From contig NC_010175.1 in NCBI RefSeq assembly GCF_000018865.1, positions 4,836,001-4,900,000 of the forward strand: 64,000 nucleotides of DNA, written 5' to 3'. Within the stretch, counting starts at the first letter, position 1. The number at the start of each line of letters is the position of its first letter. Below are positions 26,725-35,475 of the stretch, in pieces. The notes beneath the pieces are model-generated. The model saw nothing but the letters and a program-made list of their open reading frames with translations. It searched no databases and had not been told where the DNA came from. This DNA is from Chloroflexus aurantiacus J-10-fl. Its GTDB lineage: Bacteria; Chloroflexota; Chloroflexia; Chloroflexales; Chloroflexaceae. A program made the translations under genes and the position numbers.

Positions 26725-28200
26725 ATGAATGAATTTATTCGACAGCGACGAGGCTTGCTGGCCGGGATCGGTGCGACATTGATCTTTGCATACTGGGCAG
26801 TCACCCATTACGAACCGCGTGTTCTCGCCAGTATTCTCCTCTCTGGCCTGACGCTGGGGGCACTCTACTTTTTAGTCACATCTGGCCTCTCACTGATCTT
26901 CGGCCTGATGGATGTACTCAATTTCGCCCATGGGACACTGTTTATGATCGGTGCCTATGTGGGCTTTACCCTCTACGCCAACCCGCGTTTGTTGCTGAAC
27001 ACTATGCCGTTTGTGCTGGCGTTTGTAGCGGGGTGGCTCCTGACGCGCTGGTTCCCCACCAATCGAATGAAGGCACCGCGCTGGTGGTTCTGGCTTGGGG
27101 CATTCATCGTGGGCGGGCTGGCACTTTGGGGGTTCGAGCTGGCACCGCTGGCCACCACTGCGCTCAGTTCAGGTGGGCGAGTGCCTACTGAGGAAGCGCA
27201 GGCGCCAACTGCTATCTTCATCGGACGAACGGTAGGGTTGAGCGTAGCCGGCTTCATTGCGGGGATCGCCTTTCTGATCGGAAAGGAACACTCTCGGCCA
27301 CCAACGAGGGCCGATCTCGTCCTGGGGTTGAGTATGCTTGCGCTGGCATTGATCATCGCACCATTCCGCCTCGCTGCCGAAGGCTGGCTATTGAGCATCA
27401 ACGCAAACATCCGCTTTCTCCTGGCCCTGGTGATCGGGGCCGCCAGTGGCGCAGCGCTGGGTGGTCTGATGGAATGGAGCCTGATTCGCCCGCTGTACAG
27501 CCGGCCTATTTATCAGGTACTGGTCACACTGGGGCTGGTCTTTGTCGGCACCGAGCTGGTGAAAGGCATCTGGGGGCCGGGTGGCTACTTTATGGAATTG
27601 CCCGAATGGTTTAGCCGTCGCGGACCTGACTGCCCATCACCCAACCTGATCGCCTGGCTCCGCGACAACTGTGCCAGTATTGACGTATTGGGGCGACCAT
27701 TCCCCAGTTATCGCATCTTTATTATTGCCCTGGGCATTGCCATGTTTATCGGCATTGCCCTCCTCTTACGCCGCACCCGCCTGGGGATGATCATTCGGGC
27801 CGGCGTGCAGGACGGCGAAATGGTGCAGGCATTGGGGATCAACGTTCGCCGCGTCTTCACTCTGGTCTTTGCACTTGGAGCCGGCCTTGCCGCGTTGGGC
27901 GGGGTGGCAGCGGCACCATTCCTCGGTATTAGTCCTGGTTTGGGACAGGAGTTTCAGTTACAGGCCTTTATCGCCGTGGTGATCGGGGGAATGGGCAGCT
28001 TCACCGGTGCAGCGATGGGTGCGCTGCTGGTGGGGCTGGCGCGCGCCTTTGGCGACCAGATTGTCCTGACCGGCATCCAACTACCGTGGATGAGCGAAGC
28101 GATCACCTTCTCACCTTCAATTGCGCGCGCTTCAACAGTCTTGATCATGGCGCTGGTGCTCTTGCTGCGCCCGGCAGGTCTCTTTGGGAAGAAGGAGTAG
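26725..28200 (+). CDS. livH: Liv-type ABC transporter permease (LivH), enlarged
   Basis: 491 residues against about 290 to 310 for usual LivH. The N-terminal part (GLSLIFGLMDVLNFAHG near residue 60) and the C-terminal part (YQVLVTLGLVFVGTELVK, RAGVQDGEMVQALGIN, GLGAxx-type end with VIGGMGSFTGAAMGALLVG) are standard. Between about residues 90 and 235 an extra segment with four or five hydrophobic helices and a loop rich in polar residues is inserted. The ATG at 26725 has GAGGAG 8 bases upstream, better than the frame's first ATG at 26653. It forms the pore with LivM. Confidence 0.88.
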   Translation: MNEFIRQRRGLLAGIGATLIFAYWAVTHYEPRVLASILLSGLTLGALYFLVTSGLSLIFGLMDVLNFAHGTLFMIGAYVGFTLYANPRLLLNTMPFVLAFVAGWLLTRWFPTNRMKAPRWWFWLGAFIVGGLALWGFELAPLATTALSSGGRVPTEEAQAPTAIFIGRTVGLSVAGFIAGIAFLIGKEHSRPPTRADLVLGLSMLALALIIAPFRLAAEGWLLSINANIRFLLALVIGAASGAALGGLMEWSLIRPLYSRPIYQVLVTLGLVFVGTELVKGIWGPGGYFMELPEWFSRRGPDCPSPNLIAWLRDNCASIDVLGRPFPSYRIFIIALGIAMFIGIALLLRRTRLGMIIRAGVQDGEMVQALGINVRRVFTLVFALGAGLAALGGVAAAPFLGISPGLGQEFQLQAFIAVVIGGMGSFTGAAMGALLVGLARAFGDQIVLTGIQLPWMSEAITFSPSIARASTVLIMALVLLLRPAGLFGKKE

Positions 28201-28203
28201 GCG

Positions 28204-29247
28204 ATGCTGACACGTTTGAAAGCACCACAATGGGCCGGTCTGGCCTTGATCGGCGGTCTGATCGCCTTCCCCTATCTGATAGCACTGCTCACCGGGCAGC
28301 CAATTGACAGTGGGATACCGAAATTCTGGCAGGGTATGCTCATCCAGGTCTTCATTCTGGCCGTTTTTGCGATGAGCTACGACATTCTGATGGGCTATAC
28401 CGGCATTCTCTCCTTCGGCCACGCCCTCTTCTTCGGCACAGGTGCCTACACGATTGGGATTTTGCTCAAACATGCCGGCTGGGATCTCGGCTCAGCATTC
28501 GTGGCCGTCATCGTCATTGCGGTACTGCAAAGCCTGATCGTTGGCCTGCTCTCGTTGCGGGTCAGCGGTGTCTACTTCGCGATGGTGACACTGGCCTTTG
28601 CCCAGATGTTCTTCCTCCTGGCCGAAGCAACCGACTTTCGCCAGTGGACAGGGGCAGAGGATGGGTTGCAAAGTATTCCGGTACCGGCGTGGATCAGCCC
28701 GACCAACGAACGTCTGCGCTTCTACTATCTTGCGTTAGGATTTGCAGTAGTGATGTATCTCCTGGCCCGCCAGGTCGTCAATTCGCCAACCGGGCGGGTG
28801 ATGATGGCGATCCGCGACAACGAGGTACGGGCCAGAGTCTTGGGCTACCATACGCTCACCTACAAGCTGATCGCCATCACCATCAGCGGTGTTATGGCAG
28901 CGCTGGCCGGTGCATTCAACGCACTGTGGAATCTCAACGCAAACCCGGCGGTGCTCAGCGTAGGGACAACGATCAATGCGCTCCTGATGACGATCATTGG
29001 TGGCGTCGGTTCGCTGATCGGGCCGATGCTTGGCGCCGCCGTGATCCAACTGCTGGGGTACTGGCTGAACTTCTTCTTCGGGCCGGCATGGCCACTGCTG
29101 TTTGGGATCGTGTACATTCTCATCGTGCTCTTCCTGCCATACGGCATCGTCGGTACCTGGCGGTTGCGCGGTACGAGTTGGGTGACGATGTGGCGCAACC
29201 GCTGGCAGGAATTAGCCAGGCGACGCGGTGACGGCGTAGCGCGGTAG
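28204..29247 (+). CDS. livM: Liv-type ABC transporter permease (LivM)
   Basis: 347 residues, about nine helices. MSYDILMGYTGILSFGHALFFG near residue 55 and GVYFAMVTLAFAQM near 120 are LivM signatures, as is RDNEVRARVLGYHT near 200 (ATPase contact loop) and TIIGGVGSLIGPMLGA near 260. It starts 3 bases after the livH stop. Last gene of the operon, followed by a terminator. Confidence 0.9.
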   Translation: MLTRLKAPQWAGLALIGGLIAFPYLIALLTGQPIDSGIPKFWQGMLIQVFILAVFAMSYDILMGYTGILSFGHALFFGTGAYTIGILLKHAGWDLGSAFVAVIVIAVLQSLIVGLLSLRVSGVYFAMVTLAFAQMFFLLAEATDFRQWTGAEDGLQSIPVPAWISPTNERLRFYYLALGFAVVMYLLARQVVNSPTGRVMMAIRDNEVRARVLGYHTLTYKLIAITISGVMAALAGAFNALWNLNANPAVLSVGTTINALLMTIIGGVGSLIGPMLGAAVIQLLGYWLNFFFGPAWPLLFGIVYILIVLFLPYGIVGTWRLRGTSWVTMWRNRWQELARRRGDGVAR

Positions 29248-29266
29248 GGTGGTGATACTTCATAAG

Positions 29267-29293
29267 AGCGGGGTGGATGTCCACCTCGCTTTT
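29267..29293 (+). terminator. Rho-independent terminator after livM
   Basis: AGCG-G-GGTGGA-TG-TCCACC-T-CGCT followed by TTTT: a stem of ten pairs with one bulged mismatch, a two-base loop and a short T-run, 19 bases after the livM stop. It closes the 18663-29247 operon. Confidence 0.7.
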
Positions 29294-29839
29294 GCGTGTA
29301 TTGCAGGTGATGTTTTGCTGCGGAGGGGGATGTGCATTCAAGACTGGTGGTTAGGATGGATGCGGTTGATCCCTTCCAGACCAGTACCGGTAGACCGGAA
29401 GTCCGCGCTTGCAGGAATGGGGGAAGACAGGACGAGTGGCATTATTCCCGGTGCAATGGAGTGCTCAACACAACAGCTTTCGTTCCGGGCGATTCAGGCC
29501 CCATCGCAGCATTTTGCAAAGATGGAAATGATGTTATGGCAATTGGTCACTACAATGATGCGTTAGGCTGGTGCCTTTTTTGCCGGATAGTGGCCTGAGC
29601 GGATATCTTTCTATCTTTCCGCGCAAGAGCATATCTTAACGGTGAACATGTACAACCAGCTTTAAGACCGGAAAAAGTCAAACTTGCCAGACAGATGTTC
29701 TTGACAAAACATTTGTTCTATTGTACGATATTTATAAAGATTATCAGCACCCAATACTTTAGAAAACGCAGATGATTGATTAACCTTCCGTGAAATCGTC
29801 TCGGTATACCAGGTTGTCGAAAATGTTCAGGTGATCATA
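29294..29839. other. Intergenic stretch, nothing recognised
   Basis: About 545 bases without a supported gene. The second half becomes AT-rich and leads into the methyltransferase gene, so its promoter is probably here, but no clear boxes are visible. Confidence 0.4.
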
Positions 29840-30784
29840 ATGTCAATCAACTATCTCGAACAGACTTACACCCTTAACCATGAATTTCACTCTTTTACCA
29901 AATCTGTAGTCATACATGCTGATTGTTTTGAATGGCTAAGCGAAGTCCCAGGCGATAGCATTCATGCCATTGTCACCGATCCCCCCTACGGCGTGAAGGA
30001 ATACGATCCTGAGCAATTGGAAAAGCGCTCAAATGGCAATGGAGGAATCTGGCGCATTCCGCCATCTTTTGATGGTCATACCAGATCACCCTTACCAAGA
30101 TTTACTGCACTAAATCCAAAGGAAAGAGAACGAATACAACATTACTTTTACGAGTGGGCCAGGCTGGCTTTACGAGTGTTACGTCCTGGTGGCCACGTAT
30201 TTCTTGCATCAAATGTTTTTCTTTCCCAAATAGTCTTTACTGCCATTGTTCAGGCCGGTTTCGAGTTTCGTGGACAGGTTGTTCGGTTGGTCCGAACGCT
30301 TCGCGGTGGTGATAGACCAAAGAATGCTGAGGAAGAATTCCCCGATGTTTGCTCAATGCCACGCGGTTGCTACGAACCCTGGGGTATTTTCCGAAAACCT
30401 ATTCCAGACGGCATGACCGTAAGTGAGTGTTTACGGCTTTTCCAAACAGGGGGATTGCGCCGTAAACAAGACGGTAATCCTTTTGAAGATGTTATCGAAA
30501 GTGAACGCACACCGCAAAAGGAGCGGGCGATAGCAAATCACCCAAGCCTGAAACCACAATCGTTTCTGCGCCAAATTGTGTATGCCTCTTTGCCTCTTGG
30601 CGAAGGAGTAGTCCTTGATCCTTTTATGGGTTCTGGATCGACCATTGCTGCGGCAGAAGCAATCGGCTATGCTGCGATTGGTATTGAAAAATATCGAGAA
30701 TATTACCTTATGAGCTTACAATCGATTCCAGCCTTGTCTTCACTGTATACCACAGGCAATCAATTATCTTTTCAGTTCAGTTGA
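29840..30784 (+). CDS. Solitary DNA methyltransferase (N4-cytosine / N6-adenine, beta-type order)
   Basis: 314 residues. The catalytic DPPYGVKEYD lies near residue 47 and the SAM motif DPFMGSGST near 255, so the catalytic motif comes first as in the beta group of amino-methyltransferases. A target-recognition region lies between them. The ATG at 29840 has AGGTGAT upstream; the GTG at 29831 is less likely. No restriction endonuclease or specificity gene is adjacent. The AT-rich composition and the truncated garR fragment next to it suggest acquisition by transfer. It could protect DNA or act as an orphan epigenetic methylase. The recognition site cannot be predicted from sequence alone. Confidence 0.85.
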   Translation: MSINYLEQTYTLNHEFHSFTKSVVIHADCFEWLSEVPGDSIHAIVTDPPYGVKEYDPEQLEKRSNGNGGIWRIPPSFDGHTRSPLPRFTALNPKERERIQHYFYEWARLALRVLRPGGHVFLASNVFLSQIVFTAIVQAGFEFRGQVVRLVRTLRGGDRPKNAEEEFPDVCSMPRGCYEPWGIFRKPIPDGMTVSECLRLFQTGGLRRKQDGNPFEDVIESERTPQKERAIANHPSLKPQSFLRQIVYASLPLGEGVVLDPFMGSGSTIAAAEAIGYAAIGIEKYREYYLMSLQSIPALSSLYTTGNQLSFQFS

Positions 30785-31069
30785 GTCCTTGTATATCCAG
30801 TTAGCTTTCATTTTCTTTGTACCGCTTTGGGTGACGCTGGCTGTAATCGTTCGCCGACTCGCACCTGAACGTCCAGAAAAGGCCCAATCATCTTGCTCTA
30901 ATCGGGCAGCGTAGACACCCTTGAAACAGAATGGTTTAGGTAACACGGATACACGCGGGTCTGGCGGATGCACGCGGATACACCGTTGATCGTGCGTATT
31001 GGGCGCGTCACCGTAGGTATCGCTGGGGATCGTCAGTGGAACGCGGATGCGCACGGGTCTGGCGGATGC
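30785..31069. repeat. Junction region with an 18-base direct repeat
   Basis: CGGGTCTGGCGGATGCAC occurs at 30956-30973 and again at 31054-31071, 98 bases apart, each followed or preceded by GCGGAT-type phrases. The second copy abuts the point where garR similarity is lost. No gene is seen here. The repeat may mark the recombination that removed most of garR. Confidence 0.55.
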
Positions 31070-31235
31070 ACAGCGCCGGAGGACTCTCGGCAGAATGCAG
31101 ACCTTCAGCAGGCAGTTCATCCATTGGTTGGCGTGAGCGATTCCAGACCATAACCGAAAAGCCGGCACGGTGGAGATTGTGGGCCATCGGTTTGCCCATA
31201 ATCCCAAGCCCGACAAAACCGACCTGTGGTGTCAT
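31070..31235 (-). pseudogene. garR: 2-hydroxy-3-oxopropionate (tartronate semialdehyde) reductase, N-terminal fragment
   Basis: MTPQVGFVGLGIMGKPMAHNL is the NAD(P)-binding start of the beta-hydroxyacid dehydrogenase family. It continues through VWNRSRQPMDEL and AEGLHSAESPPAL, then similarity stops near 31070. Only about 55 of roughly 295 residues remain, with no catalytic Lys. It lies directly after hyi, its usual pathway neighbour (glyoxylate to glycerate), so the pair was probably once complete. Confidence 0.75.
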
Positions 31236-31334
31236 GTGTAACTTTCTGTCGATGATGGATAACAACGAGACACACTATGCAATCCCCACAACGCCAGGTT
31301 TGGGGCAAACATCGCGGCGTCATGACTAGAGCGA

Positions 31335-32171
31335 TTAACGCTCCTGTTCTTCACCCACTGCCGACCAGCGCATAGCTTCAAGCGCTATCGGTTGCCGACG
31401 ATCTGGGGGTAGCCATTCCAGGCAAGCGGCCAGTTCACGGTCAGGGATGAACTCCAGACCGACAAAACCGGTGTAGCCACTCTCAACAATTGCCCGGAAG
31501 ATGTACGGAAAATGCAGTTCGCCGGTACCGGGCTGGTGGCGATGGGGAGCATCGGCGACCTGAATATGACCAATCCGAGCAACGTGTTCGCGAATCGTGC
31601 GAGTGATATTTCCTTCCATCAACTGCATGTGGTAACAGTCGTACTGATAGCGCAGATTCGGTGCACCAACACTCGCCAGAAATGCCAGCGTCTCGGCGGT
31701 GTTGGTCAGTAGATAGCCACTGTTTTCCCAGGCATTGAGCGACTCGACGACCACCTCAATCCCGGCTGCGGCTGCCTGCTCGCAAGCCCAGGCCAGATTC
31801 TCGCGTACCCGTGACATCTGTGAAGCGCGATCTTCTCCGGGCAGGAGCTTACCAACCAGGGCATTCAGTCGCCGACACCCAATCTGTTGGGCAAACTCCA
31901 GCGCCACCGGAACATTGGCGCGAAACTCATGTTGCCGTTCCGGATGGTTCAATAACCCTCGTTCACCATGGGCCAGCACACCGGCGGCAAAATTGACCAG
32001 TGCTACTTGCAGATCGAGATCACGCAACTGGCGGCTGATTGCCTTGAGATCAACCCCATCCGGCCACCAGAACTCGACTGTACCGAAACCGAGCCGTGCC
32101 GCCGTGTCGAAGCGTTCAGACCACGCCAGTTCGCGCATGGTAAGTGATACATTAAGCGCAATGTGGAGCAT
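31335..32171 (-). CDS. hyi: Hydroxypyruvate isomerase-like TIM-barrel protein
   Basis: 278 residues of the AP endonuclease family 2 (xylose-isomerase-like) barrel: LGFGTVEFWWPDG near residue 30, VVESLNAWENSGYLL near 145 with the metal-binding Glu, YDCYHMQLMEGN near 180 and GYTGFVGLEFIPD near 240 with the second Glu. Family role: hydroxypyruvate to tartronate semialdehyde. With garR truncated, the downstream step must come from elsewhere or the pathway is lost. The upstream flank is short and shared with the next operon. Confidence 0.85.
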   Translation of the reverse strand: MLHIALNVSLTMRELAWSERFDTAARLGFGTVEFWWPDGVDLKAISRQLRDLDLQVALVNFAAGVLAHGERGLLNHPERQHEFRANVPVALEFAQQIGCRRLNALVGKLLPGEDRASQMSRVRENLAWACEQAAAAGIEVVVESLNAWENSGYLLTNTAETLAFLASVGAPNLRYQYDCYHMQLMEGNITRTIREHVARIGHIQVADAPHRHQPGTGELHFPYIFRAIVESGYTGFVGLEFIPDRELAACLEWLPPDRRQPIALEAMRWSAVGEEQER

Positions 32172-32200
32172 ATTACCGCCTCAACGTCTGTATAATGCCA

Positions 32201-32860
32201 TCACTGTAACAATGCCACCTCTCGCGTAATATCACCAACCAGGACGCTTTCATCGCCTTCAATCTGCTGACGCACACGTTGCCAGGTTGACTCAAGGAGC
32301 GAGAGATTGTTTGCCTGTCCGCGACCCCAGACGAGCGTTAGTAATTCAGTTGATGTAAACCGGCGGGTTGGCGCTTCGGCTAATACGGTGAGGAGGGCGA
32401 ATGCAGGCAGATCGAGATCAAGTGGTTGATCGCGAAAAGAGATGGTGCGCGCGGCTAGATCAAACGTGAAAGGACCGGCTGTGAACGGCAGCGGTAGATA
32501 ACGCTGTCGCCGGCGCAATTGCGCACGTACCCGTGCCAGGAGTTCATCGGTACGGAAGGGTCGGGCAATGTAGTCATCAACACCATGGGCAAAGGACTCC
32601 ACCACCAGTTGATCATTACGAGGGCCAATCAGCATGAAGACTCCCTGCCATTGTTTGAGCAGTGCAGGAATCTGATCGAGATACGACTGATCTGGAATAC
32701 TGACCAGCGCCAGATCGATCTGGCGACTTAATGTGTCGTAAAGAGTGGCAGCCCCCCGTGTGATCCATATCTGATAACCAGACGCAATGAAGATAGGCAG
32801 CAGGTATTCATCAGCGTATTCTCCCAATCCCCCAATCACTACTCCATACGGAACACTCAT
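32201..32860 (-). CDS. OmpR-type regulator with degenerate receiver domain
   Basis: 219 residues. The C-terminal winged helix (FDLAARTISFRDQPLDLDL... FTSTELLTLVWGRGQ) is OmpR-like. The N-terminal half folds like a receiver and ends with the usual DDYIARPFRTDELLARVRAQLRR, but the phosphorylation strand reads LALVSIPDQ, with Ser where the Asp should be, and the first acidic pair is replaced by GGLGEYADE. It should not be controlled by ordinary phosphorylation. ATG at 32860 preferred (AAAGG upstream). No kinase is nearby. Confidence 0.8.
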   Translation of the reverse strand: MSVPYGVVIGGLGEYADEYLLPIFIASGYQIWITRGAATLYDTLSRQIDLALVSIPDQSYLDQIPALLKQWQGVFMLIGPRNDQLVVESFAHGVDDYIARPFRTDELLARVRAQLRRRQRYLPLPFTAGPFTFDLAARTISFRDQPLDLDLPAFALLTVLAEAPTRRFTSTELLTLVWGRGQANNLSLLESTWQRVRQQIEGDESVLVGDITREVALLQ

Positions 32861-32883
32861 GTGAAGCGCCTTTATCGTTTCCA

Positions 32884-33696
32884 TCATGGCGAGACCGTAC
32901 ATGATGCTGGAGGTGAGGTCACGACCTCGACAACTGCACCATCGATCAGGCCCAGAAACTGGCGGAGTGCCAGCTCTGCATTGCGCGTACCCTCCTCCAT
33001 AATCCCATCCTCGCAGGCTGCCTGCAGAATTTGCTGTTCAGCCGCCTGGCGAGCTATTGTCTCCAGATTTGGATTGTCTGGAGCCAGTAAACCACGTTCA
33101 CGACTGTAGACACGAGTTTTGCTGTTGTCAAGGGTTGCGCTAAAGACCTGTACCGGTGGTAGACGCACGGTAATTTGCCGGCCATCAGGCGAAACAGTGA
33201 CCGCATCAGGGGTGATCTGACTCAGATCGACCCCTACCACCACCGTGCCGTGAGCGATGAGTAATATCGCATCGCTGGCCAGCCAATCACCGATAATCGG
33301 AATATTGCTGCCCTGGCGGATATCAATAACCCGCTCAATGGTGTATTTGCTGGTTTCGAGTCGGCTGAGTTGCTGTATTCGCTGCACGACAGCCGCACCG
33401 CTGATGATCTGGGGTGTCGGCGTCTGGACGATCACCTGCACATTCGGGATTGCACTGCCAAGGGCACTGATGCGCTGTGTTATCCAGAAACCGCCAATCC
33501 CGATCAACAGCACGACTATTAGGAGAACGATGACCGAACCCGAAATACCACTTCGGATTGGCTGTGACCGATAACCGATTCTGGGTTGCACATCCAAATA
33601 ATCGTCGTCATCGAACCATTCGCGTTCACGGCGCAAACGCATCAGCCGTCTGGCCCGCTGTCGAATCTCATCGTCATCATCATCGTCGTGGTACAT
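32884..33696 (-). CDS. DUF4230 family membrane-anchored protein
   Basis: 270 residues. The charged N-terminus (MYHDDDDDDEI, then Arg-rich) is followed by one membrane helix (SVIVLLIVVLLIGIGGFW, about residues 54-71) and an outer domain with LSRLETSKYTIERVIDIRQGS, VVGVDLSQI and an RQAAEQQILQAACEDGI helix, which fits DUF4230. Role unknown; members occur near secretion or envelope genes. It lies 23 bases upstream of the regulator gene, likely in the same transcript. Confidence 0.8.
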   Translation of the reverse strand: MYHDDDDDDEIRQRARRLMRLRREREWFDDDDYLDVQPRIGYRSQPIRSGISGSVIVLLIVVLLIGIGGFWITQRISALGSAIPNVQVIVQTPTPQIISGAAVVQRIQQLSRLETSKYTIERVIDIRQGSNIPIIGDWLASDAILLIAHGTVVVGVDLSQITPDAVTVSPDGRQITVRLPPVQVFSATLDNSKTRVYSRERGLLAPDNPNLETIARQAAEQQILQAACEDGIMEEGTRNAELALRQFLGLIDGAVVEVVTSPPASCTVSP

Positions 33697-33738
33697 GGGG
33701 CAACCTCATGCAAGTGTTTGAAGTGATGGTCATTGTCA

Positions 33739-34461
33739 CTACATCTTTTTTGCACCGACATGAATTGCAACCGCACCCAGGCCATAGAGGCGGTAAAAGA
33801 CGTGACTCCAGCCCGCTTCACGCATCATTGCCGCCAGATCATCGGGAGGCGGAAAGGCACGCGCCGATTGTGGGAGATAGGTGTAGGCGCGGCGATCACC
33901 ACCCAGCAAGGCCCCGATCCACGGTACAACGTGCTCAAAATAGATACGGTGCCCCCAGCGCAGCAATGGATGCCGTGGTCGAGCTACTTCCAGACACGCC
34001 ATGGTGGCACCGGGCCGGGCCACCCGGTACATCTCCCGCAGCGCTGCCGGGATGTCGGTGACATTCCGCAAAACGAAACCGGTGGTAATCGCATCGAAGG
34101 TGTTGTCGGGAAACGGCAACTGCAACGCATCACCGGCCACAAAGGCAGCACGTCCACTTTGGGCCAGGTCAGCAATTTTCGGTTGGCCGGCCTGCATCAT
34201 GGGCACGGTAAAATCAACCCCGACCACCAGCCCTTCACGGGCCCAGGCTGCCAGTTCGATCAAAAAATCACCGGTACCGGTACCAACATCAAGCGCACGA
34301 CCGTGTACCGGTGGCGCAACATATTCCACCACTTTACGCCGCCAGCCCTGATCAAGCCCAAACGTCATCACCCGATTGACCCGGTCGTAGCCGCGGGCAA
34401 TGCGGGCAAACATTTGCTCAACATACGCCGCTTTTGCTTCCGGCGGTGGTAGTACATTCAT
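33739..34461 (-). CDS. menG: Demethylmenaquinone methyltransferase (UbiE/MenG family)
   Basis: 240 residues. YDRVNRVMTFGLDQGWR near residue 25 (UbiE signature), SAM motif ALDVGTGTGDF near 56, and FVLRNVTDIPAALREMYRVARPGA near 130 (second signature). It methylates demethylmenaquinone, the last step to menaquinone, and menF and menD occur later in the window. In filamentous phototrophs menaquinone is the main quinone, which fits. Confidence 0.9.
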   Translation of the reverse strand: MNVLPPPEAKAAYVEQMFARIARGYDRVNRVMTFGLDQGWRRKVVEYVAPPVHGRALDVGTGTGDFLIELAAWAREGLVVGVDFTVPMMQAGQPKIADLAQSGRAAFVAGDALQLPFPDNTFDAITTGFVLRNVTDIPAALREMYRVARPGATMACLEVARPRHPLLRWGHRIYFEHVVPWIGALLGGDRRAYTYLPQSARAFPPPDDLAAMMREAGWSHVFYRLYGLGAVAIHVGAKKM

Positions 34462-34551
34462 CGCAGTTCACCTCTCTACCATCGCGCATGCAACGAAATA
34501 TATTCACGCGATTTAATACGCTCATGTTCCCTATCAAACCAAATCAACACA

Positions 34552-35475
34552 CTAACGAAAGAGCGCCCGTAGTTCAGCGGGAGAACGGGCAACGGCAAGT
34601 GCAGCCATCAGCTTCAGGCGGGCTTTGATCCCGCTCAGATCGGGGGCAAAGATGACCCCCAGCTTGCGCAGATCGTGGTAGGCGCCAACGTAGCCAAATT
34701 CATCACCCAGCCCCCCGGCCCCGGCCCGGCTGACCACGACGACCGGAATCCGGCGCTGCACTGCTTCGCCAATCGCCGGCAACCACCAGGGTGGAACTCG
34801 TCCGCTACCCAGCGTCTCAATCACAATTCCGGCGACATTATCGGCAATACTGTGCCGTAGCTGACGATCATCGGCACCAACTCCAATGCGTATCAGATCG
34901 ACCGGCTCAACCAGGCGCGGCGCGGCGATCTGCTGTCGTCCTACCGGCTGCAAGCGCAGGCTGACCTGATCGCCTTCAACCCGTCCCAGTGCACCCAGTG
35001 GCGCCGTCACCATACCAGGCCCCTGACTGAACTGCATCTGAATCGTGGCAGCGGCGTAGATAGTGTTATCAACCACGACCAGCGCTCCTGCGCCGGCAAC
35101 GGCCGGGGTTGCCGCAACAGCCATCGCAGCCTGAAGACCATTCGTCTCACTCACCCCACCGGTGCTGAGGCGTGGTAAACTGGTAATAACGACCGGCGAC
35201 CCGGCAGGGAGTAAGAGATCGATGAGGAAGGCGGCCTCTTCCAGCGTGTCACTGCCGGTCGCAACCAGAATACCATCATACCCATCACGCACCTGTTGGA
35301 TGCGCTGTACCAGAGCAAAGATTTGCTGTGGCGTAAGATGGCTACCCGGCAGATTGGCAAACTCTTCAATCACGACCGTGAGATCGGGCCGCACGGTCAG
35401 TTGATCATCACGGGCACCCAACGCCCGTCGAATCGCTAACGCACCACCGGTTGATAGAATCAGTAGTTTTGGCAT
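34552..35475 (-). CDS. Asparaginase-like protein lacking the first nucleophile Thr
   Basis: 307 residues, type I/II asparaginase fold. The N-terminal motif is STGGALA instead of STGGT(I/L)A, so the catalytic Thr is Ala. The second motif, ATGSDTLEEAA, has Ser in place of the second Thr but keeps the Asp. FSQGPGMVTAP and VIETLGSGRVP follow at the usual places, and the C-terminal domain is present. Without the first Thr it is unlikely to be a normal L-asparaginase; it may act on another amide or have lost activity. It overlaps the upstream methyltransferase gene by 16 bases. Confidence 0.8.
   Translation of the reverse strand: MPKLLILSTGGALAIRRALGARDDQLTVRPDLTVVIEEFANLPGSHLTPQQIFALVQRIQQVRDGYDGILVATGSDTLEEAAFLIDLLLPAGSPVVITSLPRLSTGGVSETNGLQAAMAVAATPAVAGAGALVVVDNTIYAAATIQMQFSQGPGMVTAPLGALGRVEGDQVSLRLQPVGRQQIAAPRLVEPVDLIRIGVGADDRQLRHSIADNVAGIVIETLGSGRVPPWWLPAIGEAVQRRIPVVVVSRAGAGGLGDEFGYVGAYHDLRKLGVIFAPDLSGIKARLKLMAALAVARSPAELRALFR

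Noticed and set aside
30764-31216. 150-codon minus-strand frame after the methyltransferase
   Set aside because: Runs out of phase with the garR fragment; the product has no recognisable features.
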